This document shows, piece after piece, positions 8,996 to 21,606 of a stretch of 64,000 nucleotides of DNA. Source of the DNA: Actinomyces sp. (GTDB taxonomy: Bacteria > Actinomycetota > Actinomycetes > Actinomycetales > Actinomycetaceae); NCBI RefSeq assembly GCF_030524025.1, contig NZ_JAUNHI010000003.1:128998-192997 (forward strand). Direction: 5' to 3'. The translations under genes and the position numbers were made by a program. The notes beneath the pieces are model-generated. The model made no database searches and was not told the DNA's origin. It saw nothing but the letters and a program-made list of their open reading frames with translations. Position 1 is the stretch's first letter, and every line of letters begins with the position of its first letter.

Positions 8996-10907
8996 GCGGC
9001 CCACCGACGCCGGCAGGGTCCTACTGCCCGGGGTCCCCGACGACGACCTCATCCTGCATCTGCCCGCCGGCCCCGGGCCCGATGCCTCCGGGGCGGGAAC
9101 CATCGCCTACGCGGTGCACACCGAGCGGCTCACCTCGACCCGCAGCCGCCCCGCCCGCCCGGCGGCGCCCGACCGGGGCGCGGGCGGCGTCGACCTGTTC
9201 CGCGAGGCCCTGCGCCTGACCAGCTCGCTCAGGGTCCCCGAGGCACTGCGCCGCCTGGCCGACTCGGCGTGCACGGTCACCGGGGCGAGCTGGGCCACCA
9301 TCGCGGTTCTCGGGCGGGCCGACCGCGCGCCCCTGACCTCGGGCGCCGCGACTGCCTCCCCCGACGAGCTCGACGCGATGATCACCGGGGCCGCCACGGG
9401 CGCCCGCGGGGAGGGCGACGTCGTCATCTGCAACGACCTGTCGAGCGCCCCCTTCACCGGCGCCATCGAGGGCGAGGGCCCGGGATCGGTGCTCTCGGCG
9501 CCGCTGCGGGTGCACGGCTACGTGTACGGCCGGCTCTACCTGTGCGACAAGGCCGAGGGCTTCGATGCCGCGGACGCGGCCACCGTCGTCGCCCTGGCCG
9601 AGGCGGCCGCGGTCGCCGTGGAGAACTCCCGCCTGTACCGCCAGGCCCGCGACCGCGAGCAGTGGATGGCCCTGGCTCAGGAGCTGACGACGCTGCTGTT
9701 GTCGGGGGCCGAGCAGGACGACGCGCTGACCCACATCGCCCACCGGGTGCGTGAGGTCGCCCACGCCGACACGGCCGCGCTCATCCTGCCCAGTGTCGGG
9801 GAGACCTGGATCTGCGAGATCGCCGACGGCGCCCACGCCGGAGAGCTGATCGGCACCTTCTTCCCCCCGGAGGGCCGGGCGCTGACCGCCCTGGCACACC
9901 GCACGGGCCTCATCGAGGAGTCCCTCGCCCAGGCCTGGGACGCCAGCGACCTGCTCGTCGAGGAGCTGGCGCACTTCGGCCCGGCCCTGTATGCCCCGAT
10001 GGTCCACCGCGGCCGCGGCGTGGGGGTCATGCTCCTGCTGCGGGAGCAGGGCGCCGCGCCCTTCACCCGTCAGGAGCTCGAGGTCGCCGAGCTCTTCGCC
10101 GGCCAGGCGACGATGGCCTTCGAGCTCGCCGACGCCCAGCACGCCGAGGAGATGGCCACCCTGCTCGACGAGCGCGCCCGCATCGGCCGGGACCTGCACG
10201 ACCTGGCCATCCAGCAGCTCTTCGCCACCGGCATGCAGATCTCCGCGGCCCACGACCGCATCCGCCGGGCCGCCCAGGCCGGTGTCGTGGACCCCGAGGA
10301 TGCCTGCTCGGCCCTCGAGGGCTCGCTGGCGGCCATCGACGACTCGGTGGAGCAGATCCGCTCGATCGTGCGCTCGCTGCGCGACCGCGACGAGGATGTG
10401 GGGATGGTCGAGCGCCTGCGGCGCGAGGCCTCCCTGGCGCGGACCTCCCTGGGCTACGCCCCCTCCCTCCTGCTGACCGTCGACGGGCACGGGCTGGCCC
10501 AGGCCGACTCCCGCGACGCCGACGAGCTGGTCGACGCCGTCGACGCCGCGGTGGAGGCCGACATCGCCGACGACGCCGTGGCGGTGGTCCGTGAGGCCCT
10601 GTCCAACGTGGCACGGCACGCCCGGGCCTCCTCGGTCAAGGTCGAGGTCTCGGTCAACGGCGTCCTGGCCGCGGGCGTCCTCGGTGCCCGCAGCTGCCCG
10701 GAACGGGGGGTGCCCGCGCTCGAGATCGTGTGCACCGACGACGGCGTGGGCGTCGACCCGGCGGTCACGCGCCGCTCGGGCACGGCCAACATGTCGGAGC
10801 GGGCCAGACGCCGGGCCGGCACCTTCGTCATCGGGTCCGGCGCCGGCGGGGGCACGCGCCTGGTGTGGTGGGCCCCGCTGGAGCACCCCGGCCGGGCGCT
10901 GCGCTGA
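8988..10907 (+). CDS. GAF-domain sensor histidine kinase (NarL/DevS-like)
   Basis: The protein is a cytoplasmic two-component sensor of 639 residues without transmembrane segments. A first GAF domain spans about 60-215 and a second about 225-380. They are followed by a HisKA_3 dimerisation helix with phospho-acceptor His404 (GRDLHDLAIQQL) and a C-terminal HATPase with N-box EALSNVARHA and a G-rich ATP lid. The GAF-GAF-HisKA_3 order matches the DevS/DosT redox or oxygen sensor architecture, but haem ligation cannot be judged from sequence alone. GTG 8988 lies inside the cydC stop region (8-nt overlap), which ties kinase synthesis to the cytochrome bd assembly genes. The likely partner regulator is the convergent gene at 10923-11576. 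Confidence 0.88.
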   Translation: MAERPTDAGRVLLPGVPDDDLILHLPAGPGPDASGAGTIAYAVHTERLTSTRSRPARPAAPDRGAGGVDLFREALRLTSSLRVPEALRRLADSACTVTGASWATIAVLGRADRAPLTSGAATASPDELDAMITGAATGARGEGDVVICNDLSSAPFTGAIEGEGPGSVLSAPLRVHGYVYGRLYLCDKAEGFDAADAATVVALAEAAAVAVENSRLYRQARDREQWMALAQELTTLLLSGAEQDDALTHIAHRVREVAHADTAALILPSVGETWICEIADGAHAGELIGTFFPPEGRALTALAHRTGLIEESLAQAWDASDLLVEELAHFGPALYAPMVHRGRGVGVMLLLREQGAAPFTRQELEVAELFAGQATMAFELADAQHAEEMATLLDERARIGRDLHDLAIQQLFATGMQISAAHDRIRRAAQAGVVDPEDACSALEGSLAAIDDSVEQIRSIVRSLRDRDEDVGMVERLRREASLARTSLGYAPSLLLTVDGHGLAQADSRDADELVDAVDAAVEADIADDAVAVVREALSNVARHARASSVKVEVSVNGVLAAGVLGARSCPERGVPALEIVCTDDGVGVDPAVTRRSGTANMSERARRRAGTFVIGSGAGGGTRLVWWAPLEHPGRALR

Positions 10908-10922
10908 GGCCGGCGCCCGGGC

Positions 10923-11576
10923 TCAGGGGCGGCGCCAGCCGGAGGCGCGCTGGCCGGCCACCCAGGCCGCCACCTGGGTGCGGCGCTGCAGGCCCATCTT
11001 GGCCAGCAGGGAGGTGATGTGGTTCTTGACCGTCTTCTCGGCCACCCCGAGGCGCTCGCCGATCTCGCGGTTGGACAGTCCGTCGCCGATGAGGTCGAGG
11101 ACCTTGCGCTCGGCGTTGGTCAGGTCGGCGGTCGGGTCGTCGTGGTCGGCCCTGCGACGGGTGACCGTGCGCTCGTCGAGCAGGACGCGTCCCGAGGCCA
11201 CGGCGCGCACGACGTCGGAGATCTCCGCCCCGTGGACGGTTTTGAGCAGGTAGGCGCGGGCGCCGGCGTCGAGGGCCTCGGCCAGGGCGTCGTCGTCGTC
11301 GAAGGAGGTCAGCACGATCGGCAGGGCCCCGGGGACGGACTCGCGCAGCTCGCGCATCAGCTCGATGCCGGTGCCGTCGGGCAGCTGGAGGTCGACGAGC
11401 ACGACGTCGGGGTGCACGAGCTCGGCCCTGCGCAGTGCCTCGGCCTTGGAGCCGGCCTCCGCCACGATGTCGAGATCCTCGGCCCGGTCGATGATCTCGG
11501 CAATGCCTCTGCGGACGATCTCATGGTCATCGACGATCATGACTCGGGCAGTCTCGGCGGAGGCGGGGCTGGGCAT
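10923..11576 (-). CDS. Response regulator, NarL/LuxR (DevR-like) family
   Basis: The 217-residue regulator has a receiver domain at about 10-128, with acidic pocket Asp16/Asp17 (IVDDHE), phospho-acceptor Asp62 (VLVDLQLPDG), Thr90/Ser91 and Lys112. The C-terminal LuxR helix-turn-helix contains LSNREIGERLGVAEKTVKNHI. The recognition region and tail (LLAKMGLQRRTQVAAWV) strongly resemble mycobacterial DevR. It converges on the GAF kinase with 15 nt between stops, so the pair is likely a cognate system responding to respiratory state. A TACCCT hexamer 6 nt before ATG suggests a leaderless transcript. Confidence 0.9.
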   Translation of the reverse strand: MPSPASAETARVMIVDDHEIVRRGIAEIIDRAEDLDIVAEAGSKAEALRRAELVHPDVVLVDLQLPDGTGIELMRELRESVPGALPIVLTSFDDDDALAEALDAGARAYLLKTVHGAEISDVVRAVASGRVLLDERTVTRRRADHDDPTADLTNAERKVLDLIGDGLSNREIGERLGVAEKTVKNHITSLLAKMGLQRRTQVAAWVAGQRASGWRRP

Positions 11577-11582
11577 GCCGTG

Positions 11583-11588
11583 AGGGTA
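11583..11588 (-). promoter_or_regulatory. Candidate -10 (TACCCT) of the response regulator
   Basis: The TANNNT hexamer lies 6 nt before the ATG at 11576, with no Shine-Dalgarno between. This geometry fits leaderless transcription. Confidence 0.45.
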
Positions 11589-11668
11589 TCAGCACCGGGG
11601 ACCTACGTCGCACGCATGGCGGTATCGCCCCGTGAGGCGGCGGGCCCAACGGCCGTGACGCACGTATG

Positions 11669-12679
11669 TCAGGTCTCCAGCGGGCGCACCTGGCAGACCG
11701 GGCAGGAGGTGTGGCTGCGCCCCGCCAACCGCTCGGTGCGCAGGGTCGTGCCGCATCTGCGGCAGGGCCGGCCCGCCCGGCCGTAGGCGGCGAGCTCGCG
11801 GGCGAAGTACCCGGCGGCCCCCTCGGCGTCGACGTACAGGGAGTCGAAGCTCGTCCCGCCCGCCGCCAGGGCCCGGGTCATCACCTCCGCCGTGCGGTCG
11901 AACAGCTCGGCGAGGCGGTCGGGAGCGAGTCCCGATCCGGGGCGCAGGCCGTGGACCCGCGCGGCCCACAGGCCCTCGTCGGCGTAGATGTTGCCGACCC
12001 CCGACACGAGGCGCTGGTCGAGCAGGAGGGTCTTGACGGCTCGCGCCGAGCGACCCGCCCGGGCCTCCAGGGCACTGCGGTCCAGGTCGGGGTCGAGCAG
12101 GTCGCGGGCGATGTGCGCGGCGTCGCGGGGCAGCCGGGTCTCTGGGCTGCCCTCACCCCCGGGCCCGCCGTCCGCGGTGGGCACGAGCGCGCTGAGGCGC
12201 AGCCCGCCGAACATGCGCTGGTCAACCAGGTCGAGCGCCGCACCACCCGGGGCGTCCCCGGGGCGGGCGGCCAGGTGGAGGCGAACCCGCAGGTGCCGCG
12301 GGCGCGCCTCGACCCCGGGTCTCAGGGCCGGGGGCCGCCGGGCGGTCAGGTCGGCACCCTCGGCCGCCGGGTCGACCACCGCCTGACGCTCCAGCTGCGG
12401 CGGTGGAGCCGTGCCGGTGCCACGCACGAGCAGCTGGCCGCTCATGCCCAGGTGGGCCGACACGGCGGCGCCGTCGTCCAGCGGCAGCCACAGGAACTTG
12501 CCGCGGCGCACCGCCCCGGTGATGGTCCGGCCGCTCAGGCCCTGGGCGAAGGCCTGCGGCCCGCCCTCCTGACGGCGCAGGGGGCGGGGGTCGAGCACCT
12601 CGACCCGCTCGACGCTCCGTCCCGTCAGGTGCCGTGCCAGCCCCCGCCGGACGGCCTCGACCTCGGGCAGCTCGGGCAC
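11669..12679 (-). CDS. mutM: Formamidopyrimidine-DNA glycosylase
   Basis: This base-excision repair enzyme removes 8-oxoguanine and formamidopyrimidines. GTG 12679 is chosen because the mature protein must begin with the catalytic Pro2-Glu3 (V-PELPEVEAVRRGL). The gene product is 336 residues, longer than the E. coli enzyme because of a Gly/Pro-rich insert in the middle. The conserved lysine (GKFLWL), the helix-two-turn-helix (GVGNIYADEGLWAA) and the C-terminal zinc finger CRRC...CPVC are intact. It lies 4 nt after rnc in the actinobacterial yceD-rnc-fpg order. Confidence 0.96.
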   Translation of the reverse strand: MPELPEVEAVRRGLARHLTGRSVERVEVLDPRPLRRQEGGPQAFAQGLSGRTITGAVRRGKFLWLPLDDGAAVSAHLGMSGQLLVRGTGTAPPPQLERQAVVDPAAEGADLTARRPPALRPGVEARPRHLRVRLHLAARPGDAPGGAALDLVDQRMFGGLRLSALVPTADGGPGGEGSPETRLPRDAAHIARDLLDPDLDRSALEARAGRSARAVKTLLLDQRLVSGVGNIYADEGLWAARVHGLRPGSGLAPDRLAELFDRTAEVMTRALAAGGTSFDSLYVDAEGAAGYFARELAAYGRAGRPCRRCGTTLRTERLAGRSHTSCPVCQVRPLET

Positions 12680-12683
12680 CGTC

Positions 12684-13484
12684 TCAGGCCCCGGCGGCGC
12701 GGTCGCGGTGGGCGGCGAGGTCGGCACGCAGCGCCTCGTTGACCCCGGGCAGGTCGAGACCGCCGTCGCCGTGGGCGGCGAGGATCGAGGCGTAGGCGGC
12801 CTCGGCGGCGGCGTGCTCGGCGACCTTCTTCGAGGTGCCCGAGCCCCGGCCGAGGACCTGTCCGTCCACCAGGGCCCGGGCGGTGAAGACACGCTCGTGG
12901 TCGGGGCCCACCCCCTCGACCTCGTAGACGGGGTTGCCCAGGGAGTGGGCGGCGCTCAGCTCCTGCAGGCTCGTCTTCCAGTCCAGGCCCGCCCCCCGGG
13001 TGCGCGCGGTGTCGAGGAAGCGGGAGACGAGGCGCTCGACGACCTCACGGGTCGGCTCGAGGCCGTGGCTGAGGTAGGTGGCGCCGATCAGCGCCTCGAC
13101 GCCGTCGGACAGGATCGAGTCCTTGTCCCGGCCGCCCGACAGCGCCTCGCCCTTGCCGAGCTTGATGAACTCCCCCAGCCCTAGGTCGCGGGCCACCGCG
13201 GCCAGGGCCGGCTCGGAGACGGTGGCCGCACGCATCTTGGCCAGCTGCCCCTCGGCGACCGTCGGGTGGGTGCGGAACAGGTACTCGGTGACCACCAGTC
13301 CCAGGACGGAGTCGCCCAGAAACTCGAGGCGCTCGTTGGTGGGCAGGCCTCCATTCTCGTGCGCCCAGGAGCGGTGGGTCAGGGCCAGGTCGAGCAGGGA
13401 GGGCTCGATCGGTGGTCCCCAGCGGTAGACGAGAGTATCGACGTCGGTGCGCGCCGGGGGTGCGGGGCGGCGGGACCGGGCCAT
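12684..13484 (-). CDS. rnc: Ribonuclease III
   Basis: The double-stranded-RNA endonuclease functions in rRNA maturation and is 266 residues long. The RNase III signature [15 protein letters not shown], the second metal-binding motif [13 protein letters not shown] and a C-terminal double-stranded-RNA-binding domain (about 170-240) are all present. Its ATG shares one base with the stop of the upstream yceD homologue, so translation is coupled. The rpmF gene commonly found between yceD and rnc is absent. Confidence 0.97.
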   Translation of the reverse strand: MARSRRPAPPARTDVDTLVYRWGPPIEPSLLDLALTHRSWAHENGGLPTNERLEFLGDSVLGLVVTEYLFRTHPTVAEGQLAKMRAATVSEPALAAVARDLGLGEFIKLGKGEALSGGRDKDSILSDGVEALIGATYLSHGLEPTREVVERLVSRFLDTARTRGAGLDWKTSLQELSAAHSLGNPVYEVEGVGPDHERVFTARALVDGQVLGRGSGTSKKVAEHAAAEAAYASILAAHGDGGLDLPGVNEALRADLAAHRDRAAGA

Positions 13485-14041
13485 CAGCCCCGCCCCGGCT
13501 CGTCGGGGGCCGCCAGCAGCCCCGCCAGGGCCGACCAGCGCGGGTCGATGCTCTCATGGGAGTGGTCGGTGGGCAGGTCCTCGATCCGCTCGCCGCACTG
13601 GGGGCACAGGCCTGCGCACTGGGGGGTGCACAGGGGGCGGAAGGGCAGGGTGAGCACGAGGGCGTCACGCAGGGCGGGCTCCAGGTCCAGCCCCGTGTCC
13701 CCCAGGAGGAAGAGGTCGTCGGCCTCCTCGTCGCCCTGCTCGGCCTGGGCGCGTGCCGCCTCGGGCAGGAGGTAGAGCTCGTCGAAGGACACGGTCCGCT
13801 GCTCGTCGAGGTCGCGCAGGCAGCGCACGCACTGCCCGTGGACGCTCAGGTCGGCCCTGCCGCGCACAAGGACCCCGTCGTCGAGGCTCGTCAGCTCGGC
13901 GTCCACAAGGATCGGGCTGCCCGGGGGCACGCCGATCACCTCGGTGCCCAGGTCGGCGGGGGCGGGCACCTCGAGGTGCACGTCCTTGGTGGATCCGGCC
14001 TGTGTCGACAGGTCGACGATGTCCACGACGAGTGAGGCCAT
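13484..14041 (-). CDS. yceD: YceD/DUF177 family protein
   Basis: This 185-residue member of the DUF177 family is implicated in 23S rRNA accumulation and ribosome assembly. Two cysteine pairs typical of the family are visible: CVRC near residue 71, and [13 protein letters not shown] near residue 140, probably a metal-binding knuckle. A GGAGGAAGCC ribosome site precedes ATG 14041. It overlaps rnc by one base. Confidence 0.9.
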   Translation of the reverse strand: MASLVVDIVDLSTQAGSTKDVHLEVPAPADLGTEVIGVPPGSPILVDAELTSLDDGVLVRGRADLSVHGQCVRCLRDLDEQRTVSFDELYLLPEAARAQAEQGDEEADDLFLLGDTGLDLEPALRDALVLTLPFRPLCTPQCAGLCPQCGERIEDLPTDHSHESIDPRWSALAGLLAAPDEPGRG

Positions 14042-14121
14042 GGCTTCCTCCTGGGTGGCGCGGTCGGCGGGCGTCGGCGGGTGCGCGGACGTCCTCGGGG
14101 GCGAGAGTACCCGGGTGCGGC

Positions 14122-14706
14122 TCAGTGGCGAGAGGCCGAGGGGTCCACCGACCAGCCCGCCGAGCGGCGCCCGGCATCGCGTCCGGTGTCGCGCCCGGTG
14201 TCGTGGCGGTCGGGCCCCATGCGGTCGGCCAGCACCTGTCGGCCGGCATGCACCTGCTCGGTGATCCTGCCCAGCTCGGCCTCGAGCGCCGCCAGGGTAC
14301 GGTCGGAGTAGCCGTCGGCGCCGCGGCGCAGGTCGGCGGCCTTGTCCTCGGCCGCCGAGATGATGACGTCGGCCCGGTCGTTGGCCAGGCGCACGACGTT
14401 CTCCCCGGCGACGAGCCGGTCGGCCTCCTCATGGGCCCGCTCGACGATCCGCTCGGCCTCGGCCCGCCCCTGGGCGAGCACCGCGTCGGCCTCGGCGACG
14501 ATCTTCTCGGCGCGGCGCACGGCCGTGGGGACCGCCCGGCGCGCGCGCTCGACGAGGTCGAGGACCTCATCCCGGTTGACAATGGCCGAGGCGCTCATGG
14601 GCATCGAGCGCGCCGACACGACCAGGGAGTCGATCTCGTCGAGGATGCGCAGGAGGTCCTCGCCTGCGTCACGGCTGGTGGTCACGGTGGGGTCCTTCGT
14701 CATCAT
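14122..14706 (-). CDS. SepIVA/DivIVA-like coiled-coil septation protein
   Basis: The 194-residue protein is largely helical and charged. Residues about 10-50 (LLRILDEIDSLVVSA...NRDEVLDLVERARRAVP) align by eye with the N-terminus of mycobacterial SepIVA (Rv2927c), which sits in the same place next to yceD-rnc-fpg. The middle (about 55-130) is an Ala/Glu/Arg coiled coil with heptads such as AEADAVLAQGRAEAERIVERA. It is shorter than SepIVA (about 245 residues). A role in division-site or envelope assembly is inferred from family and context. ATG 14706 is chosen; ATG 14715 and 14703 are also in frame. The start overlaps the end of coaD by about 38 nt. Confidence 0.75.
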   Translation of the reverse strand: MMTKDPTVTTSRDAGEDLLRILDEIDSLVVSARSMPMSASAIVNRDEVLDLVERARRAVPTAVRRAEKIVAEADAVLAQGRAEAERIVERAHEEADRLVAGENVVRLANDRADVIISAAEDKAADLRRGADGYSDRTLAALEAELGRITEQVHAGRQVLADRMGPDRHDTGRDTGRDAGRRSAGWSVDPSASRH

Positions 14707-15211
14707 GGTGGGCATGGGTCGGGCCGACGGCGCCGGCCAGGGCCTGGGCCAGCGCCACGACGACGCCGGGGGGCACGAGCGCGGAGACGTCCCCGCCGTG
14801 GCGGGCCACGTCCTTGACCAGGGAGGACGAGATGTGGGCGTGGGCCGGGGCCGCCACGAGGAAGACAGTCTCGGGGGCCCCCAAGTCGCGGTTGAGCAGC
14901 GCCATGGGGACCTCGGCGTCCAGGTCCGATCCTGAGCGCAGGCCCTTGACGATGGCGCCGGCCCCGCGCTCCCGGCAGAAGTCGGCCAGCAGGCCCGGCA
15001 CGACGGCGACCTCGACACCGGGCAGCGGGGCCAGCGCCGCACGGGCCAGGGCCACGCGCCGCTCGAGGTCGAACAGGTGGCTGCCCGCCTTGGCCGCGTT
15101 GTGCGCGACACCGACCACGACCCGGTCGAACACGCTGCACGCCCGACGCACGACGTCGACGTGCCCGAGGGTGATCGGGTCGAAGGTTCCTGGGTAGACG
15201 GCCACGGTCAT
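14669..15211 (-). CDS. coaD: Phosphopantetheine adenylyltransferase
   Basis: The enzyme carries out the penultimate CoA step, ATP + 4'-phosphopantetheine to dephospho-CoA. At 180 residues it has the nucleotidyltransferase motif YPGTFDPITLGHVDVVRRA, GLRSGSDLDAE and ISSSLVKDVA. The His-rich tail (THAHHDDEGPHRDH) overlaps the next gene. TAACCT lies 6 nt before ATG with no Shine-Dalgarno, so the mRNA is probably leaderless. Confidence 0.97.
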   Translation of the reverse strand: MTVAVYPGTFDPITLGHVDVVRRACSVFDRVVVGVAHNAAKAGSHLFDLERRVALARAALAPLPGVEVAVVPGLLADFCRERGAGAIVKGLRSGSDLDAEVPMALLNRDLGAPETVFLVAAPAHAHISSSLVKDVARHGGDVSALVPPGVVVALAQALAGAVGPTHAHHDDEGPHRDHQP

Positions 15212-15217
15212 GCCGCG

Positions 15218-15223
15218 AGGTTA
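15218..15223 (-). promoter_or_regulatory. Candidate coaD -10 (TAACCT)
   Basis: The hexamer ends 6 nt before the coaD ATG, and the intergenic gap to lacZ is only 67 nt. Confidence 0.45.
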
Positions 15224-15278
15224 ACGGCTGGGCCCCGGCCCTCCGGGGACGCGCGCCGGGGGCGTCGCGCCAGGCTCC

Positions 15279-19274
<3,996 letters not shown>

Positions 19275-19283
19275 TCAGGAGGC

Positions 19284-21581
19284 TCAGGACCTGTCCAGCC
19301 AGACCCGCGACTCCTCATCGAGCCGCTCGGCGATCGCCTCGAACAGGGCGGGGTGGCGCGCCAGGGACGGGTCCTCCGCCACGATCGCCTCGGCCTGGTC
19401 GCGCACGCGGGCGATGAGGGCGGCGTCCCGGGTCACGCGCAACAGGGCGAGGTCCGAACGGCGCCCCGACTGAGCCGAGCCCAGCACATTGCCCTCGCTG
19501 CGCAGCTCGAGGTCGGCCTCGGCCAGGGCGAAGCCGTCGGTGGTCGAGGCGAATGCCTTGAGCCGGTGGAAGGCCGTCGAGCCGACCTCCGCCCCGGTCA
19601 CCGCCATGCACACCGCCGGGGCGGAGCCGCGCCCCACCCGGCCCCGCAGCTGGTGAAGCTGGGACAGCCCGAAGCGGTCGGCGTCGAGGATGACCATCAT
19701 AGTGGCCGCGGGCACGTCGACCCCCACCTCGACCACCGTCGTGGCCACGAGCACGGGGGTGCGCCCCGAGGCGAAGTCCTCCATGGCGGCGTCCTTGTCC
19801 GCCCTGGTCATCCGGCCAGTCAAGGTGCCCACACCCGCCCCGCCCAGGGCGGGCTCGGCGCGCAGACGCTCGGCCCAGTCGACGACGGCGGCCAGCGGGC
19901 GCGCCTGGGCCGTGACATCCGCGTCCTCCGCGGCCCCCGCCGACTCGGCGACATCCGGGCCGTCCTCGGGGGCGTCGGTGTCCTCAATGCGCGGGCACAC
20001 GACGTAGACGCGCCCGCCGGCGGCAATCTCCCGGGCGGCGCGCCGCCACAGTCCCTCGACCCAGGTCGTCCTGGCCCAGGGCACGAGGTGGGTGTCGACG
20101 GGGCTGCGGCCGGCGGGCAGGCCATCGAGGACGACGGTGTCGAGGTCGCCGAAGACCGTCATGGCGATAGTGCGCGGGATGGGCGTGGCGGTCATGACGA
20201 GCAGGTGGGGGGTGCGGCGCCCGGAGTCGGAGGGGTCGGCCACGGCCCCGCGCTCGCGCAGGGCATCGCGCTGGGCCACACCGAAGCGGTGCTGCTCGTC
20301 GACGACGACCATCCCCAGGAAGGGAATCTGGACGGTGTCGGCCAGCAGGGCGTGCGTGCCCACGACGAGGGCGGGCTCGCCGCCCGCGAGCGCCGCCAGC
20401 ACGCCGCGGCGCTCGGCCGCCGGGGTCGAACCGGTCAGCAGGTGGACGCGCGTGGCGCGCTCGGCGCCGACCAGGGTCCCGGCCTGCGCCAGCGGCCCGA
20501 GCAGGGCCTCGAGCGAGGCGTGGTGCTGGGCGGCCAGGACCTCGGTGGGGGCCAGCAGGGCCGCCTGCCCGCCAGCACCGACGACCTGGAGCATGGCGCG
20601 CAGGGCCACGAGGGTCTTGCCCGAGCCGACGTCGCCCTGCAGGAGGCACTGCATCGGCGTGGTCGAGTCCAGGGCGGACTCCAGCTCAGCGCCGACGCGC
20701 ACCTGTCCGGGGGTCAACGTGTAGGGCAGCGCGGCGTCGAGGTCGGCGCGCAGGGAGTCCGGGTCCGGCACGGGCCAGGCGGTGGAGGTGCGTTCAGCGC
20801 GGTGCTCGGCGCGGCGCTGGGCCAAGGCGGTGAGCAGGACGAGGGCCTCCTCGTGGCGCAGGCGGGCCCGGCCCGCGCGCCACTGGCCGGGGTCGGCGGG
20901 GTGGTGGACCCACTGGTAGGCGGTCAGGGCGTCGACCAGGCCCTCGGCCGCGCGCAGGGCCTCGGGCAGGGGGTCGGGGACGTCCTCGGCCGTCAGCTGG
21001 TCGAGGACGGTGCGCACGGCCTTGGCCACCTTCCAGGAGGGCAGGGCGTCGGTGGCGGGGTAGATCGGCACGGGCATGGCCAGGACGGCCTCGCGCTCGG
21101 CCGCGTCGAGGTCGTCGAGGACCTGGAAGCGGGGGCCGACCAGCTGCCTGCGTCCCCGGTGGCGCCCGACCCGGCCCGACAGGAGGACCGTCGTGCCGGG
21201 AGCGAGCTGCGCGGCGTGGTGGCGCATGAGTCCGACGGCGCCGAACAGGACGATGTCCATCGTCGTCGCGCCGTCGGTGACGGTGGCCTCCATGAGGGCG
21301 GGCGGGCGGCCCGAGCGCGTGCGCCGGGACGAGGAGGTCAGGACCTGGGCCTGGACGGTCGCCTGCTCGCCGTCGACCAGGGTGCGCAGGTCGGTCAGCT
21401 CGCCCCAGGTGTCGTAGCGGCGCGGCAGCAGGCGCATGAGGTCGGCACCGGTGTCGACGCCCTGCTTGGCCAGCTGGGCGGCCGTGGCGGCGCCGAGCAG
21501 CTTGGCGAGGGGACGGCGCAGCAGCGGGACGGCGCCGCGGGGCGCGGCGCGGCGCCCGGGCGGGCCCGAGGGTGGGGACAT
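19284..21581 (-). CDS. recG: ATP-dependent DNA helicase RecG
   Basis: This branch-migrating superfamily 2 helicase restarts stalled replication forks and is 765 residues long. An N-terminal wedge/OB domain (about 70-190) is followed by helicase domain 1 with Walker A GDVGSGKT and box II DEQHRFGV, and domain 2 with VEVGVDVPAAT and QLHQLRGRVGRG. ATG 21581, with an AGGAAA site upstream, is preferred to longer in-frame starts that lack similarity. It lies 25 nt after the FakA-like gene and is probably co-transcribed with it. Confidence 0.96.
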   Translation of the reverse strand: MSPPSGPPGRRAAPRGAVPLLRRPLAKLLGAATAAQLAKQGVDTGADLMRLLPRRYDTWGELTDLRTLVDGEQATVQAQVLTSSSRRTRSGRPPALMEATVTDGATTMDIVLFGAVGLMRHHAAQLAPGTTVLLSGRVGRHRGRRQLVGPRFQVLDDLDAAEREAVLAMPVPIYPATDALPSWKVAKAVRTVLDQLTAEDVPDPLPEALRAAEGLVDALTAYQWVHHPADPGQWRAGRARLRHEEALVLLTALAQRRAEHRAERTSTAWPVPDPDSLRADLDAALPYTLTPGQVRVGAELESALDSTTPMQCLLQGDVGSGKTLVALRAMLQVVGAGGQAALLAPTEVLAAQHHASLEALLGPLAQAGTLVGAERATRVHLLTGSTPAAERRGVLAALAGGEPALVVGTHALLADTVQIPFLGMVVVDEQHRFGVAQRDALRERGAVADPSDSGRRTPHLLVMTATPIPRTIAMTVFGDLDTVVLDGLPAGRSPVDTHLVPWARTTWVEGLWRRAAREIAAGGRVYVVCPRIEDTDAPEDGPDVAESAGAAEDADVTAQARPLAAVVDWAERLRAEPALGGAGVGTLTGRMTRADKDAAMEDFASGRTPVLVATTVVEVGVDVPAATMMVILDADRFGLSQLHQLRGRVGRGSAPAVCMAVTGAEVGSTAFHRLKAFASTTDGFALAEADLELRSEGNVLGSAQSGRRSDLALLRVTRDAALIARVRDQAEAIVAEDPSLARHPALFEAIAERLDEESRVWLDRS

Positions 21582-21606
21582 GGGTCGGTTTCCTGTCACG
21601 CGTCGG

